NCBI GenBank assembly: GCA_030830185.1
Contig: JAURNN010000077.1
Span: 1 to 13,718, forward strand
DNA: 13,718 bases
Origin: Bacillota bacterium
GTDB lineage: Bacteria > Bacillota_I > Bacilli_A > Acholeplasmatales > Acholeplasmataceae
Direction: 5' to 3'
Positions 1 to 7,067 of the stretch are shown one piece after another. A program made the translations under genes and the position numbers. Below the pieces are notes generated by a model. That model saw only the letters and a program-made list of their open reading frames with translations, was not told where the DNA came from and ran no database searches. Each line of letters starts with the position of its first letter. The stretch's first letter is position 1.

Positions 1-1
1 A

Positions 2-112
2 GGATTATTTCAAAGAATATTATTTATTGTTGGTGGAATATGGTTTTGGTTTTATTTTAATACCTTCAAACATCAAAAAGACATCATTTCAAAAGTTAAT
101 GTCTTCGTTTAA
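2..112 (+). CDS. C-terminal end of an integral membrane protein (partial)
   Basis: An open plus-strand frame enters from the left edge and stops at TAA 110-112, giving 36 residues: one hydrophobic, Trp-rich helix followed by a Lys-rich tail. It begins GLFQRILFIVGGIWFWF. A 'GL(F/V)QR' step before a last hydrophobic helix recalls the C-terminus of DUF998-type and similar small multi-spanning proteins, but that assignment is tentative from so few residues. The hydrophobic run uses TGG codons and ends in a charged cytoplasmic-type tail, so it looks like real coding sequence. Its stop lies 10 bases from the stop of the convergent arsC-like gene. The start and most of the protein are outside the window. 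Confidence 0.5.
   Translation, partial: GLFQRILFIVGGIWFWFYFNTFKHQKDIISKVNVFV
75..105 (-). terminator. Possible terminator of the arsC-like gene
   Basis: On the minus strand a 7-bp stem (AAGACAT paired with ATGTCTT, plus-strand arms 78-84 and 99-105) closes a 14-base loop and runs into a stretch of five Us (plus 75-79), partly within the stem. It lies about 20 bases past the arsC-like stop, inside the 3' end of the convergent membrane-protein gene. The loop is long and the stem AT-rich, so this is a weak call. Confidence 0.3.
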
Positions 113-122
113 TCAAATTGAT

Positions 123-572
123 TTAATATGATTTTCTACTTAACGCGAATGCTTCATGGATTTTTATAAAGGCATGGACACGTTTTGATATTTCATCTCT
201 TATTTGATTGACTTGAGTTGATATTTCTTCTTCTGTTCCTGTAAATGCTGCTGGATCTGGTAAGTTCCAATATTCTTCATGTAGCGCACCAGGGAATATT
301 GGACAACGTTGTTCGTTCATCTCATCACATACCTTGACAACAAAACTATACGTTCTTCCTTGCTTAAAATAATCAAAGACTTCATTGGTTTCATTATTGG
401 AAAGATCATAACCGAGTTCAGCCATAGATTTGATAACATAGGGATTTAATGTTCCTTTTTCAAGACCCGCTGATTCAGCGATAAATAACTTTTTCCCGTA
501 ATCATTTAAAAAGGTCATTGCCATTTGACTTCTTGCTGAATTATGAATACATACAAATAAGACTTTTAACAT
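123..572 (-). CDS. arsC: Arsenate reductase-like low-molecular-weight phosphatase fold protein (thioredoxin-coupled ArsC type)
   Basis: The 149-residue product has the LMW-PTP/ArsC P-loop near its N-terminus, Cys8-IHNSA-Arg14 (CX5R). It also has two further cysteines, Cys82 and Cys90 (VCDEMNEQRCP), placed like the redox pair of the thioredoxin-coupled ArsC of Gram-positives, and the Asp-Pro general-acid loop at Asp106 (NLPDP). In that family arsenate is reduced to arsenite in the cytoplasm using a Cys relay. I chose the ATG at 570-572: it has AAGGA eight bases upstream and starts right before the beta strand leading to the P-loop. The ATG 24 bases further upstream overlaps a possible -10 (TATAAT, 595-600). 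No arsenite pump or ArsR regulator adjoins it, so the substrate is inferred from the family. It lies downstream of the SRAP gene beyond a terminator. Confidence 0.88.
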   Translation of the reverse strand: MLKVLFVCIHNSARSQMAMTFLNDYGKKLFIAESAGLEKGTLNPYVIKSMAELGYDLSNNETNEVFDYFKQGRTYSFVVKVCDEMNEQRCPIFPGALHEEYWNLPDPAAFTGTEEEISTQVNQIRDEISKRVHAFIKIHEAFALSRKSY

Positions 573-594
573 CGTTTTATCCTTTTTTGATTTC

Positions 595-600
595 ATTATA
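595..600 (-). promoter_or_regulatory. Possible -10 element for the arsC-like gene
   Basis: TATAAT on the minus strand lies 22 bases upstream of the preferred ATG and just after the terminator of the preceding operon. No convincing -35 sits 16-18 bases further up, since that space is the terminator hairpin. If used, transcription would begin around 588, downstream of the rejected earlier ATG. Confidence 0.35.
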
Positions 601-601
601 T

Positions 602-640
602 AAAGAAAAAAGAAACGTTTACGCTTCTTTTCTTTTTATT
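602..640 (-). terminator. Rho-independent terminator of the five-gene ilvE operon
   Basis: An 8-bp stem (AAGAAGCG with CGTTTCTT on the minus strand, one G-U pair; plus arms 610-617 and 622-629) closes a TAAA loop and is followed by a U-rich run. It lies 26 bases past the stop of the SRAP gene. The flanking A/T runs would also let it act on the plus strand, but no plus-strand gene reads into it closely. Confidence 0.8.
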
Positions 641-655
641 TACAACTCTTTTAAG

Positions 656-1297
656 TTATCCATATATAAAAGGATCATACGCTTCAATGAGTGAGGGATC
701 ATCGGTTTTCACTTGATTGACTTTGGTTGTCACTTCATAGTAATTAAGTTCTAAAGTTGAGGTTTTTGGTAAGAACCCTTGTTTTAAATATCTTATTGCA
801 TCTTCGGGTGTAAGTATCACTGGCATCCGGTGATGAATATGTTTGATTTGATCCATGGGTTCTTGTGTCATCAAAGTCACATGAAAGCCGTCAGTATCTT
901 TATTGTATAAACCTGCAATAAGCATGGTTTTCTTGTTTTGATCATAAAGATAAAACGGTTGTTTATAATCTCCTTGATCTTGCCATTCATAGTAGCCATC
1001 AAGGATGATTAAACACCTTTTATGTTGATATAAATTCTTAAAAAAATAAAAAGTTTCTAATGATTCTTTTTTAGCATTAATATTAAAGTATGATTTATCT
1101 TTGGTTTGAACCATCATGCCCCATGAAATTTGACCGACTCGATACTTTTGTCCATCAAAAATAATCGTCCAAAGTTTTTGTTTTGGAGCAATGTTATATC
1201 TAGGTAAATCATGAAATGAGGCATGTTCAATCTCAAAGTGTGTTTCCAGTAATTCTAGTATTGCCTGCTCATCATGAAGTGTCATACGACCGCACAT
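656..1297 (-). CDS. SRAP-domain protein (YedK/HMCES family), abasic-site DNA-protein crosslinker
   Basis: The 213-residue protein begins Met-Cys-Gly-Arg, exposing Cys2 after Met removal. This is the hallmark of SOS-response-associated peptidase (SRAP) proteins, which shield abasic sites in single-stranded DNA through a thiazolidine crosslink. Other family signatures are visible: RYNIAP around Asn35, the INA motif with Asn74, the DGYYEW block with Glu104, and the HHRMP block with His155/156. These correspond to the catalytic Cys, Asn, Glu and His of E. coli YedK. The usual Arg in the N-A-R motif is Lys here (NAKKES). The length matches the family. The gene is last in a five-gene minus-strand run; its ATG is one base after the Nudix stop (TAACATG), with AGGTAGGA upstream inside the Nudix gene, so coupled translation is likely. 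No SOS box is visible nearby. Confidence 0.93.
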   Translation of the reverse strand: MCGRMTLHDEQAILELLETHFEIEHASFHDLPRYNIAPKQKLWTIIFDGQKYRVGQISWGMMVQTKDKSYFNINAKKESLETFYFFKNLYQHKRCLIILDGYYEWQDQGDYKQPFYLYDQNKKTMLIAGLYNKDTDGFHVTLMTQEPMDQIKHIHHRMPVILTPEDAIRYLKQGFLPKTSTLELNYYEVTTKVNQVKTDDPSLIEAYDPFIYG

Positions 1298-1298
1298 G

Positions 1299-1853
1299 TT
1301 ATAACATCCTACCTATAATCTTTTTATAAATGGGTATCATTCTAGGTTCAGTGATATGATTTAAATAATCATTTAATTTAAACCACTTAAGTCCTAAGTG
1401 CTCATCTTCGTTATGAAGGAGTGGTAAAGTATCATCTGCAATCAAACCATACGTAATATTTAAGTGAAGATGATCTGGAATATATTTATCTTTTTTAATG
1501 TGATTACCGACATAGACAACATCGAGTGATATCGGATCTTTCATCACTTCTAAAAATGTTTGAAGACCAGTTTCTTCTGTTGCTTCTTTTAAGGCGACAT
1601 ATAAACAATCTGGATCATCATCATTATGACCACCAAACCATCCCCACGATTGATAAATTTGATGAAACCCTAAGAGTACTTTGGTTTTATCTTGATTTAA
1701 AATCATCACAGAAGATGTGACATGCGCAATTAAATTTTCTCTAGACAAGGCGTTATCAAAGGTATTAATATGATCTAAGATTAGTTTTTGGTCGACGATT
1801 TCTTGTTCTAACAAAGGGATGTAGTTTTTAAAGACGTCTTTATAATGTGACAT
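1299..1853 (-). CDS. Nudix hydrolase
   Basis: A 184-residue Nudix protein. The box lies at residues 74-97: GGHNDDD, then LKEATEETGL, carrying the metal-binding EExxEE-type glutamates. The loop between the GG and the helix has the 'GGHxDxD' form of one bacterial subgroup, one residue out of register with the strict GX5EX7REUXEEXGU pattern. Nudix enzymes cleave nucleoside diphosphates linked to another group; the substrate cannot be read from the sequence. I chose the ATG at 1851-1853 (MSHYKDVF) because family members begin at about this point. ATGs at 1889 and 1874 would add 12 or 7 residues and lengthen the overlap with ilvE, and none of the three has a strong ribosome binding site. The chosen start overlaps the ilvE end by 14 bases, and the SRAP gene follows one base after the stop. 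Confidence 0.88.
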   Translation of the reverse strand: MSHYKDVFKNYIPLLEQEIVDQKLILDHINTFDNALSRENLIAHVTSSVMILNQDKTKVLLGFHQIYQSWGWFGGHNDDDPDCLYVALKEATEETGLQTFLEVMKDPISLDVVYVGNHIKKDKYIPDHLHLNITYGLIADDTLPLLHNEDEHLGLKWFKLNDYLNHITEPRMIPIYKKIIGRML

Positions 1854-2832
1854 TGAACTGGAATCCGTAATCATCTTTAATATTGCCATACTGTATATCT
1901 AATAATAGTTGTTTAAGTTTTTTTGTGACCGGACCCATCGACTCTGAAATATGATAGACCTTCTCTTGATAAGTGAGTGATCCAATGGGTGCAACGGATG
2001 CAGCCGTCCCACATGCTGCCATTTCATCAAATGTTTCAATGTCTGTTAGAGGAATTTGTGTTTCTAGAATATCTAGACCTAAGACATCTTTAGCAAGTAT
2101 TTTTAATGTATCATTTGTAATTGATTTTAAAATAGAACTTGATTTTGGTGTGTAGAACGTGTTATGTTTAATTCCAAAAAGATTGGCACCACCAAACTCA
2201 TCTAAATATTGGTGTGTTGCTGGATCTAAAAATAAGGCATCTTCATACCCTTGACTTTTTGCATCAAACTGAATTTTAATGGCACCACCATAATTACCGC
2301 CTACTTTGTAAAGTCCAGTACCATTTGGCGCTGCACGGTCATCATCAACAATTAAAAACTTCCCAGCCGAATCACCATTAAAATAAATACCGACAGGTGC
2401 AACAACCACCCCAAAGAAATAACTTGGTGCCGGACGTAATCCTAAATTATGTCCGGTTCCAATCATAAAAGGACGGACATATAAACTCATACTTGGATCA
2501 TAATCTGGGATATGTTTCGTGTTTCTTTTCACCGTTTCTGTCACTGCATACATAAACTGTTCATCAGACACTTCTGGCATCATCATTCGTCTACATGACA
2601 TACGAAAACGCTTGGCGTTTTCTAGTGGTCTAAATAAATTAATCCCGCCATCTTTTCTTTTGAAAGCTTTCATACCCTCAAAGGCTTGTTGGCCATAATG
2701 AAGTGAGGTTGCAGACATTTCAATGTCAATATTAGGGTTTGAGGTGAAAATAGGTTCTAACCATTTGCCGTCTTTATAATGTTGATGATAATAGTAATCA
2801 ACAATATGAAATCCAAACGCTTTATTTGCCAT
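1840..2832 (-). CDS. ilvE: Branched-chain amino acid aminotransferase (class IV PLP enzyme)
   Basis: The 330-residue enzyme swaps amino groups between Leu, Ile or Val and 2-oxoglutarate in the cytoplasm, using pyridoxal phosphate. The PLP lysine is Lys176 in GTGLYKVGGNYGGAI. Other class IV signatures are SLYVRPFMIGTGHNLGLRP (about 116-134), LDPATHQYLDEFGGANLF with Glu212, and the phosphate-cup segment ACGTAASVAPIG (273-284). The length and motifs fit the eukaryotic/Bacillus-like BCAT subgroup. The ATG is preceded by GGGAG inside the upstream gene's end, and the two genes overlap by 11 bases. No ilvBCDH or leu genes are in the window. The enzyme may therefore serve catabolism, branched-chain precursor supply or glutamate balance rather than full synthesis, which is an inference. 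Confidence 0.95.
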   Translation of the reverse strand: MANKAFGFHIVDYYYHQHYKDGKWLEPIFTSNPNIDIEMSATSLHYGQQAFEGMKAFKRKDGGINLFRPLENAKRFRMSCRRMMMPEVSDEQFMYAVTETVKRNTKHIPDYDPSMSLYVRPFMIGTGHNLGLRPAPSYFFGVVVAPVGIYFNGDSAGKFLIVDDDRAAPNGTGLYKVGGNYGGAIKIQFDAKSQGYEDALFLDPATHQYLDEFGGANLFGIKHNTFYTPKSSSILKSITNDTLKILAKDVLGLDILETQIPLTDIETFDEMAACGTAASVAPIGSLTYQEKVYHISESMGPVTKKLKQLLLDIQYGNIKDDYGFQFNVTL

Positions 2833-3226
2833 GAGATTCTCCCATCATATCAGAAAGGCGCATACTGCCTTTTCTGGTCATTTTTTTAATATATGAAACA
2901 TGTCTAAACCGCAATGCAGATAAGGTTTCATTATATGAAATATTTCTAACTGGTTCATAACCAAGTGAGCCTAAATATTCAAATCCAGAATCTCTTCTAA
3001 TTTCAAGTTTCTGACCATTTGATTTAGGAAAAAGTATCCATAAAAGACCGTCTTGTTTCAGTGAAGTAAGATGTTTGTCTATTTTGTCTTTTAACATGCG
3101 TGTTGTATTAACATAAAGTAATAAGGCATCATAATAATCATTTTTAACATATTCAATATCAAGCATTTCATCATAAAACACAGTCATCGACTCTTTGATT
3201 TGAAGTTTTTTTAGTGTATCATTCAT
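2822..3226 (-). CDS. DUF3052-like small protein
   Basis: A 134-residue soluble protein without an established function. Its pattern resembles DUF3052-type proteins: a segment with spaced hydrophobics (YDALLLYVNTTRML, 32-45), then GLLWILFPK (60-68), then RRDSGFEYLGSLGYEPV (77-93), and near the end SALRFRHVSYIKKMTR (103-118). In that family the 'WVxYPK' and 'W/LSALRFR' blocks are the conserved cores. I am matching from memory, so the family name is moderate in confidence. The start codon overlaps the preceding stop as ATGA, and the end overlaps ilvE by 11 bases. It is therefore translated in step with a cysteine hydrolase and an aminotransferase. No membrane segments or catalytic motif are evident. 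Confidence 0.75.
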   Translation of the reverse strand: MNDTLKKLQIKESMTVFYDEMLDIEYVKNDYYDALLLYVNTTRMLKDKIDKHLTSLKQDGLLWILFPKSNGQKLEIRRDSGFEYLGSLGYEPVRNISYNETLSALRFRHVSYIKKMTRKGSMRLSDMMGESHGK

Positions 3227-3702
3227 ATGATGTCACCATATAACGAAAATTGATTGAGATAATGATCTTTAATGTCTTGGTCTGATAAAGTAGGACTGTT
3301 AAACGTATGGATGTGATCTTGATATATTCTTACATTGTACCCTAGAAAATGACCTGTTTTAATCGTTGCATCCACACAATATTCAATTTGATATCCACAA
3401 ATATCAATGGTATCAATGTTTTTAAGTTGTAAGATTTCATGAAGTGACGTTTCATAAAATGCACTATGATGAAACTTGGTAATGATTTGATTATTAACTA
3501 GAATTAATTCGTAATGGAATTGTGACGTAGGTTCATTTGGATCAAATTCAGACCCTATTTCTAAATGTCTAATATAGTAAACTTGTTCTTTAGGATATGT
3601 TGAAATAAGTTCATTGATTGTATCAATGGTTTGACTCACATTTTCATCATGTTTTAAGTCTAAAGCTTCTTGGATATCAATGACTAATAATGCTTGTTTC
3701 AT
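3223..3702 (-). CDS. Isochorismatase-like cysteine hydrolase
   Basis: This 159-residue protein has the isochorismatase/nicotinamidase fold signatures. Asp9 lies in LLVIDIQ, Lys76 in IITKFHHSAF and Cys109 in ICGYQIEYCVDAT, forming the Asp-Lys-Cys triad used to hydrolyse amides. The cis-peptide region before the Cys (GYQIEYC) is also typical. The exact substrate is unknown. Nicotinamidases usually add an Asp-x-His metal site, and I do not see it clearly, so I do not call it PncA. I chose the second of two adjacent ATGs (3700-3702) because it lies five bases after a perfect AAGGAG (3708-3713); the first would leave only two. Its TGA stop overlaps the next ATG. It is the first gene of the five-gene run ending at 656. 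Confidence 0.85.
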   Translation of the reverse strand: MKQALLVIDIQEALDLKHDENVSQTIDTINELISTYPKEQVYYIRHLEIGSEFDPNEPTSQFHYELILVNNQIITKFHHSAFYETSLHEILQLKNIDTIDICGYQIEYCVDATIKTGHFLGYNVRIYQDHIHTFNSPTLSDQDIKDHYLNQFSLYGDII

Positions 3703-3719
3703 CATAACTCCTTAATACT

Positions 3720-3725
3720 ATTATA
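3720..3725 (-). promoter_or_regulatory. Possible -10 element for the cysteine hydrolase-ilvE operon
   Basis: A consensus TATAAT on the minus strand lies seven bases upstream of the AAGGAG ribosome binding site. There is no recognisable -35 at 16-18 bases, and the implied leader would be only about 10 bases long. The rest of the 3703-3789 spacer is AT-rich with no other clear signal. Confidence 0.4.
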
Positions 3726-3786
3726 CATGAAGATCAATCTTTTACTTTTGGTCCTGAAAAAAATAAGGGTTTAAATACAATCATAT

Positions 3787-3807
3787 TTGCTATTTTAAAG
3801 ATAGCAA
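3787..3807 (-). terminator. Weak hairpin across the rRNA methyltransferase stop codon
   Basis: A 7-bp inverted repeat (TTGCTAT with ATAGCAA, seven-base loop) contains the TAG stop at 3790-3792. No U-run follows directly, so it may be a weak terminator, an mRNA 3' stabiliser or chance. Read-through into the ilvE operon is possible. Confidence 0.25.
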
Positions 3808-5115
3808 TGTCACTGATTCTACTTGTGCAGTTTGAGGAAACATATCAAATGGAATGACTTTTTTAATGTCATAAAGTTTATTTAACTGATTTAAGTCTTT
3901 GGCAAGCGTAGATGGATTACATGACCCGTAAATGATTTTTTTAGGTCTTACTTTTGTAAGTAAAAATAACATTTGATCACCGAGTCCAGTACGTGGTGGA
4001 TCAAAAAAGATCACATCAACTTTTTCTTTCATTTGTTTTAATACTGAAAACGCGTCTCCAGTGATCACTTTAATATTAGTGATGTTGTTACTTGATAATG
4101 ATACTCTTGCATTTTCTGCTGCTTTTGGATTGATTTCAATGGCAATCCCTTTTTTAACAAAACGAGAAGCCATATGGGAAATGGTTGCAAGTCCAGCATA
4201 ACAATCTACGATCATATCCGTATGTTTTAATTTGGCAAGTTCTAACATCTTTTCATAAAAATCAACAGCAACCCCGCTATTGAGTTGAAAAAATGATTGG
4301 GGATAAAGTTCATAGGTAAAGCCAGCAAGTTTTGTAACAATCGTTTCTTTCCCGTAAATACATGTTGTTGTTTCATTGACATAGGTTTGATTTTTAGCAT
4401 CGGTATCAATCGTTGAATAAATGGAGACGATATCAGCATTCAGTTTTAAAAGTTCTCTAATAAGAACTGATAAAGAATCTTTTTTTGTTAAAACAAAAAC
4501 CATTTGAATATCATCAGTATCTTGACCCACGCGTACCATTAATCCTTTAATAAGACCTGATTTTTTTGCAGGTAAATACGCCTTCATATGATGTTTATCC
4601 ATCAGTTCAACCGTTTGACTCATCACTTTATTAATGAGTGGATGTTGAACTGGACATGAATGGATGGTTAAGACTTGATTGGAATTACGTCTAAATAAAC
4701 CAAAACGTGCTTGGCCTTTCACTTCTCGTATTGGAAGTTGTGCTTTATTACGGTAACTACTTTCTTTTCTAGATCCGACCATGTTTTCAATGAGTCTATC
4801 ATCAAGTTTTTTATCCATATATTTAAATAAAGATTGAACGAGATGTTCTTTTTTATAGTGTAGTTGAGAACTGTATTTCATATGTTGTGTATCACATCCA
4901 CCACACATTTCAAAATACTTACAAAAAGGCACCACACGATCTTTTGAATGCCGTTCAATCGTTAATAGCTCAGCTTTAATATAGGTGTTTGTTTCTAATA
5001 TAGGTTTGACGGTGACAGTTTCTTCTGGAATTGTTCGGTCGACAAAAACAGGTTTTTTATAGTAAAACCCAATACCTTCTCCGTTAACACCTAATCTTTT
5101 AATGTCTAATTTCAT
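3790..5115 (-). CDS. rlmD: 23S rRNA (uracil-C5)-methyltransferase, TrmA/RlmD family with TRAM domain
   Basis: The 441-residue protein reads TRAM domain (about 1-55, MKLDIKRLGVNGEGIGF), an iron-sulfur cysteine set (Cys65, Cys71, Cys74, Cys154; CKYFEMCGGC and HSC), then a SAM-dependent methyltransferase domain. Family motifs are YPQSFFQLNS (271-280), the SAM loop at about 303-312, FDPPRTGL (371-378), the nucleophile Cys399 in SCNPSTLAKDL and the base-like Glu433 (QVESVTLL). Members make m5U in 23S rRNA (747 and/or 1939) using SAM. Which site is modified cannot be decided here, so rlmD is the family label. The SAM loop reads VDCYAGLATIS, replacing the usual C and second G with Ala. AGAGGA lies upstream of the ATG. 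The gene appears to be transcribed alone. Confidence 0.92.
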   Translation of the reverse strand: MKLDIKRLGVNGEGIGFYYKKPVFVDRTIPEETVTVKPILETNTYIKAELLTIERHSKDRVVPFCKYFEMCGGCDTQHMKYSSQLHYKKEHLVQSLFKYMDKKLDDRLIENMVGSRKESSYRNKAQLPIREVKGQARFGLFRRNSNQVLTIHSCPVQHPLINKVMSQTVELMDKHHMKAYLPAKKSGLIKGLMVRVGQDTDDIQMVFVLTKKDSLSVLIRELLKLNADIVSIYSTIDTDAKNQTYVNETTTCIYGKETIVTKLAGFTYELYPQSFFQLNSGVAVDFYEKMLELAKLKHTDMIVDCYAGLATISHMASRFVKKGIAIEINPKAAENARVSLSSNNITNIKVITGDAFSVLKQMKEKVDVIFFDPPRTGLGDQMLFLLTKVRPKKIIYGSCNPSTLAKDLNQLNKLYDIKKVIPFDMFPQTAQVESVTLLSLK

Positions 5116-5144
5116 ATGTTCCTCTTATTTCTATACTTCTATTA

Positions 5145-5172
5145 TATATAAAAAAAGTGCATTCGCACTTTT
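5145..5172 (-). terminator. Rho-independent terminator of ackA
   Basis: An 8-bp perfect stem (AAAAGTGC with GCACTTTT; plus arms 5153-5160 and 5165-5172) with a four-base loop is followed on the minus strand by a U-rich run. It begins right after the ackA stop. The 5116-5173 spacer also holds a TATAAT (5141-5146, minus) that could serve the methyltransferase gene, though it lacks a -35. Confidence 0.87.
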
Positions 5173-5173
5173 A

Positions 5174-6352
5174 TTATTGATGTTTCATCACTTCTCTAGC
5201 AATCATGATTTCTTCATTGGTTGGAATGACATAAACAGGTACCTTTGAATCAGAGGCTGATATTTTTTGAACTTGACCTTTGACTTCATTCGCGTGAGGA
5301 TCTAACGTTATCCCTAACGCTTGAAGACGATTCACAATCGCTTTTCTAACGATCGGTGCATTTTCACCAATTCCTGCAGTAAAGCATAACATATCAAGAC
5401 CACCAAGTGTTACATAATAAGACCCAATATAATCACACACACGTTTCACTTGAACATCAAAGGCATTTTTAGAGAGTTCATCTCCTGTTTCCATCTTATC
5501 AACGATATCTCTAGAATCCGATGAAAACCCTCCTGATAATCCTAAATACCCTGATTTTTTATTGAGCGCATCTAAGACATCATCACTTGTCATCTCGGTG
5601 TTATCTTTTAAATAAGCAATGAGTGCAGGATCGACATTTCCTGAACGCGTTCCCATTGGTACACCCTCAAGTGGGGTAAGTCCCATGGAGGTATCAATAG
5701 ACTTTCCAGCCTTAACCGCACACAATGAGACACCATTACCCATATGGACAACAATGACTTTGGCTTGATCATTATTTAATAGTTTCATCGCTTCTTGAGA
5801 CACATATTGATGTGAGGTTCCGTGGAAACCATATTTTCTAACGCCATATTTCGTATACCAATGAAAAGGTACAGCATATAAAAATATGTCTTTTGGCATC
5901 GTTTGATGAAAGGTTGTATCAAAGACAGCCACATGTTTGACATCAGGCATCACATGCATAAAGGCTAAAATACCCACTAAATTGGCTGGATTGTGAAGCG
6001 GTGCAAGAGGAGATAGTTGTTTAATATGGTTAATTACAATATCATCAATTAACGCACTTTCTTTAAAGATTTCACCGCCTTGAACGACACGGTGACCGAC
6101 ACCATCGATATCTTTTAAGTTAGAAATAATGTTATGTTTAAGGAGTCCTTCTATTAATAGTTCAACAGCATCTTCATGATTCATAATCGGTTGAGTGACA
6201 CTGACTTTACTACCTTCAACTTTAATCGAAAAAACAGCTTCTTCAAAACCGATACGTTCAATAATTCCAGATGTTAAGACGATTTCTTCTGGCATCACAA
6301 GGACTTGAAATTTTAATGAAGAACTTCCTGCATTGACTGATAATATGTTCAT
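5174..6352 (-). CDS. ackA: Acetate kinase
   Basis: The 392-residue product matches the usual length of acetate kinase, which interconverts acetyl phosphate plus ADP with acetate plus ATP in the cytoplasm. Signatures in order are VNAGSSSLKFQ (6-16, Asn7), GHRVVQGG (86-93, Arg88), VFDTTFH with Asp145, the FHGTSH block (176-181), VVHMGNGVSL, GTRSGNVDP, FTAGIGENAP and a C-terminal TNEEIMIA with the conserved Glu. All expected catalytic residues are present. The ATG at 6350-6352 follows an AGAGAG Shine-Dalgarno. The gene has its own promoter (6373-6401) and terminator, so it is probably a single-gene unit. The usual partner, phosphotransacetylase (pta), is not in the window. In a fermenting wall-less bacterium it would supply ATP from pyruvate. 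Confidence 0.97.
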   Translation of the reverse strand: MNILSVNAGSSSLKFQVLVMPEEIVLTSGIIERIGFEEAVFSIKVEGSKVSVTQPIMNHEDAVELLIEGLLKHNIISNLKDIDGVGHRVVQGGEIFKESALIDDIVINHIKQLSPLAPLHNPANLVGILAFMHVMPDVKHVAVFDTTFHQTMPKDIFLYAVPFHWYTKYGVRKYGFHGTSHQYVSQEAMKLLNNDQAKVIVVHMGNGVSLCAVKAGKSIDTSMGLTPLEGVPMGTRSGNVDPALIAYLKDNTEMTSDDVLDALNKKSGYLGLSGGFSSDSRDIVDKMETGDELSKNAFDVQVKRVCDYIGSYYVTLGGLDMLCFTAGIGENAPIVRKAIVNRLQALGITLDPHANEVKGQVQKISASDSKVPVYVIPTNEEIMIAREVMKHQ

Positions 6353-6372
6353 ATGTACTCTCTTTCTCTTTC

Positions 6373-6401
6373 ATTGTAGCAAGATTATCAATTTAATTCA
6401 A
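6373..6401 (-). promoter_or_regulatory. Sigma-A-type promoter of ackA
   Basis: On the minus strand -35 TTGAAT (6396-6401) and -10 TACAAT (6373-6378) are separated by exactly 17 bases. A TGC directly before the -10 forms an extended -10. Predicted start is near 6366, giving a leader of about 14 bases. This is the clearest promoter in the window. Confidence 0.7.
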
Positions 6402-6416
6402 AATATGTTATAAAAA

Positions 6417-7067
6417 TTAGTATAAATAACCATAAATGGCAATAAATTGTAAGATGGTCGCAAGTGATGTCCATAAATGCCATATGAAATGAAAGTATTT
6501 ATATTTAGATAAAGCATAAAAGATCACACCTAGTGAATAGGCGATACCACCTAATAACACAAAGACAAAAGCACTTGGACTATAACTTAAAAGTGCGCCA
6601 ACAAATATGAGTGAACTCCATCCCATGAGTAAATATATAATGACATGAATGGTTGAAAATCGTTTGATCCAAATTGCTTTAAAAACAGTTCCGATGATAA
6701 TTAAAATCCATTGTATAATAAGCATGAATACACCTAAACTCATTTGACCGATAAAGGGTTCTTGAAGTTGTGGAATCAAAAGTAATGCTGGTGCAAACGT
6801 ACCACCAATTAACACATAAATAGAAATATGATCCATGCGTTTAAACACACTTTTTGCTTTGTTGTTGGTTAAACTATGATAGAGCGTGGACATGATATAT
6901 AAAAGAATGATGGACCCACCAAATAAAATCGCACCTGCATATTCTCTGATGGTTGTGGATTCAATGAGTAAAAGGATGAGCGCAATCAGTCCAAATAAAC
7001 CCATGATCCCGTGGGAGATGGCATTTGCGATTTCTTCGCCTACTGTTTGTTTTCGATGTTGACTCAT
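6417..7067 (-). CDS. trhA: Hemolysin III / PAQR-family seven-helix membrane protein
   Basis: A 216-residue protein with seven predicted membrane helices. It carries the polar signatures of the hemolysin III (YqfA/TrhA) branch of the PAQR family: SHG at 18-20, S60-xxx-H64 (STLYHS), Asp79 in MDHISIY, and H193-xxx-H197 (HFIWH) before the last helix. In PAQR proteins these Ser, His and Asp residues gather at a metal site near the membrane. Bacterial members are linked to membrane fluidity; haemolysis is known only for a few. The ATG overlaps the trmL stop as ATGA, with AAGGAG in the trmL 3' end, so the two are translationally coupled. No clear terminator lies between its stop and the ackA promoter. 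Confidence 0.9.
   Translation of the reverse strand: MSQHRKQTVGEEIANAISHGIMGLFGLIALILLLIESTTIREYAGAILFGGSIILLYIMSTLYHSLTNNKAKSVFKRMDHISIYVLIGGTFAPALLLIPQLQEPFIGQMSLGVFMLIIQWILIIIGTVFKAIWIKRFSTIHVIIYLLMGWSSLIFVGALLSYSPSAFVFVLLGGIAYSLGVIFYALSKYKYFHFIWHLWTSLATILQFIAIYGYLY

Noticed and set aside
111..123. AATCA-AAT-TGATT inverted repeat between the two convergent stops at the left edge
   Set aside because: Only five AT-rich pairs with a three-base loop and no T-run; too weak for a terminator call.
1526..1720. Plus-strand open frame opposite the Nudix gene
   Set aside because: Antisense shadow rich in Leu, His and Asp runs, with no ribosome binding site or family signature; the Nudix box lies on the other strand.
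3223..3702. Naming the cysteine hydrolase nicotinamidase (PncA) because pncB is in the window
   Set aside because: The Asp-Lys-Cys triad is general to the isochorismatase fold and a clear nicotinamidase metal site was not found; the gene is also in a different operon from pncB.
5921..5945. TTGTATCA-like match inside ackA resembling one arm of the pncB/yaaA palindrome
   Set aside because: A single arm within a coding region, with no symmetrical partner; expected by chance in AT-rich sequence.
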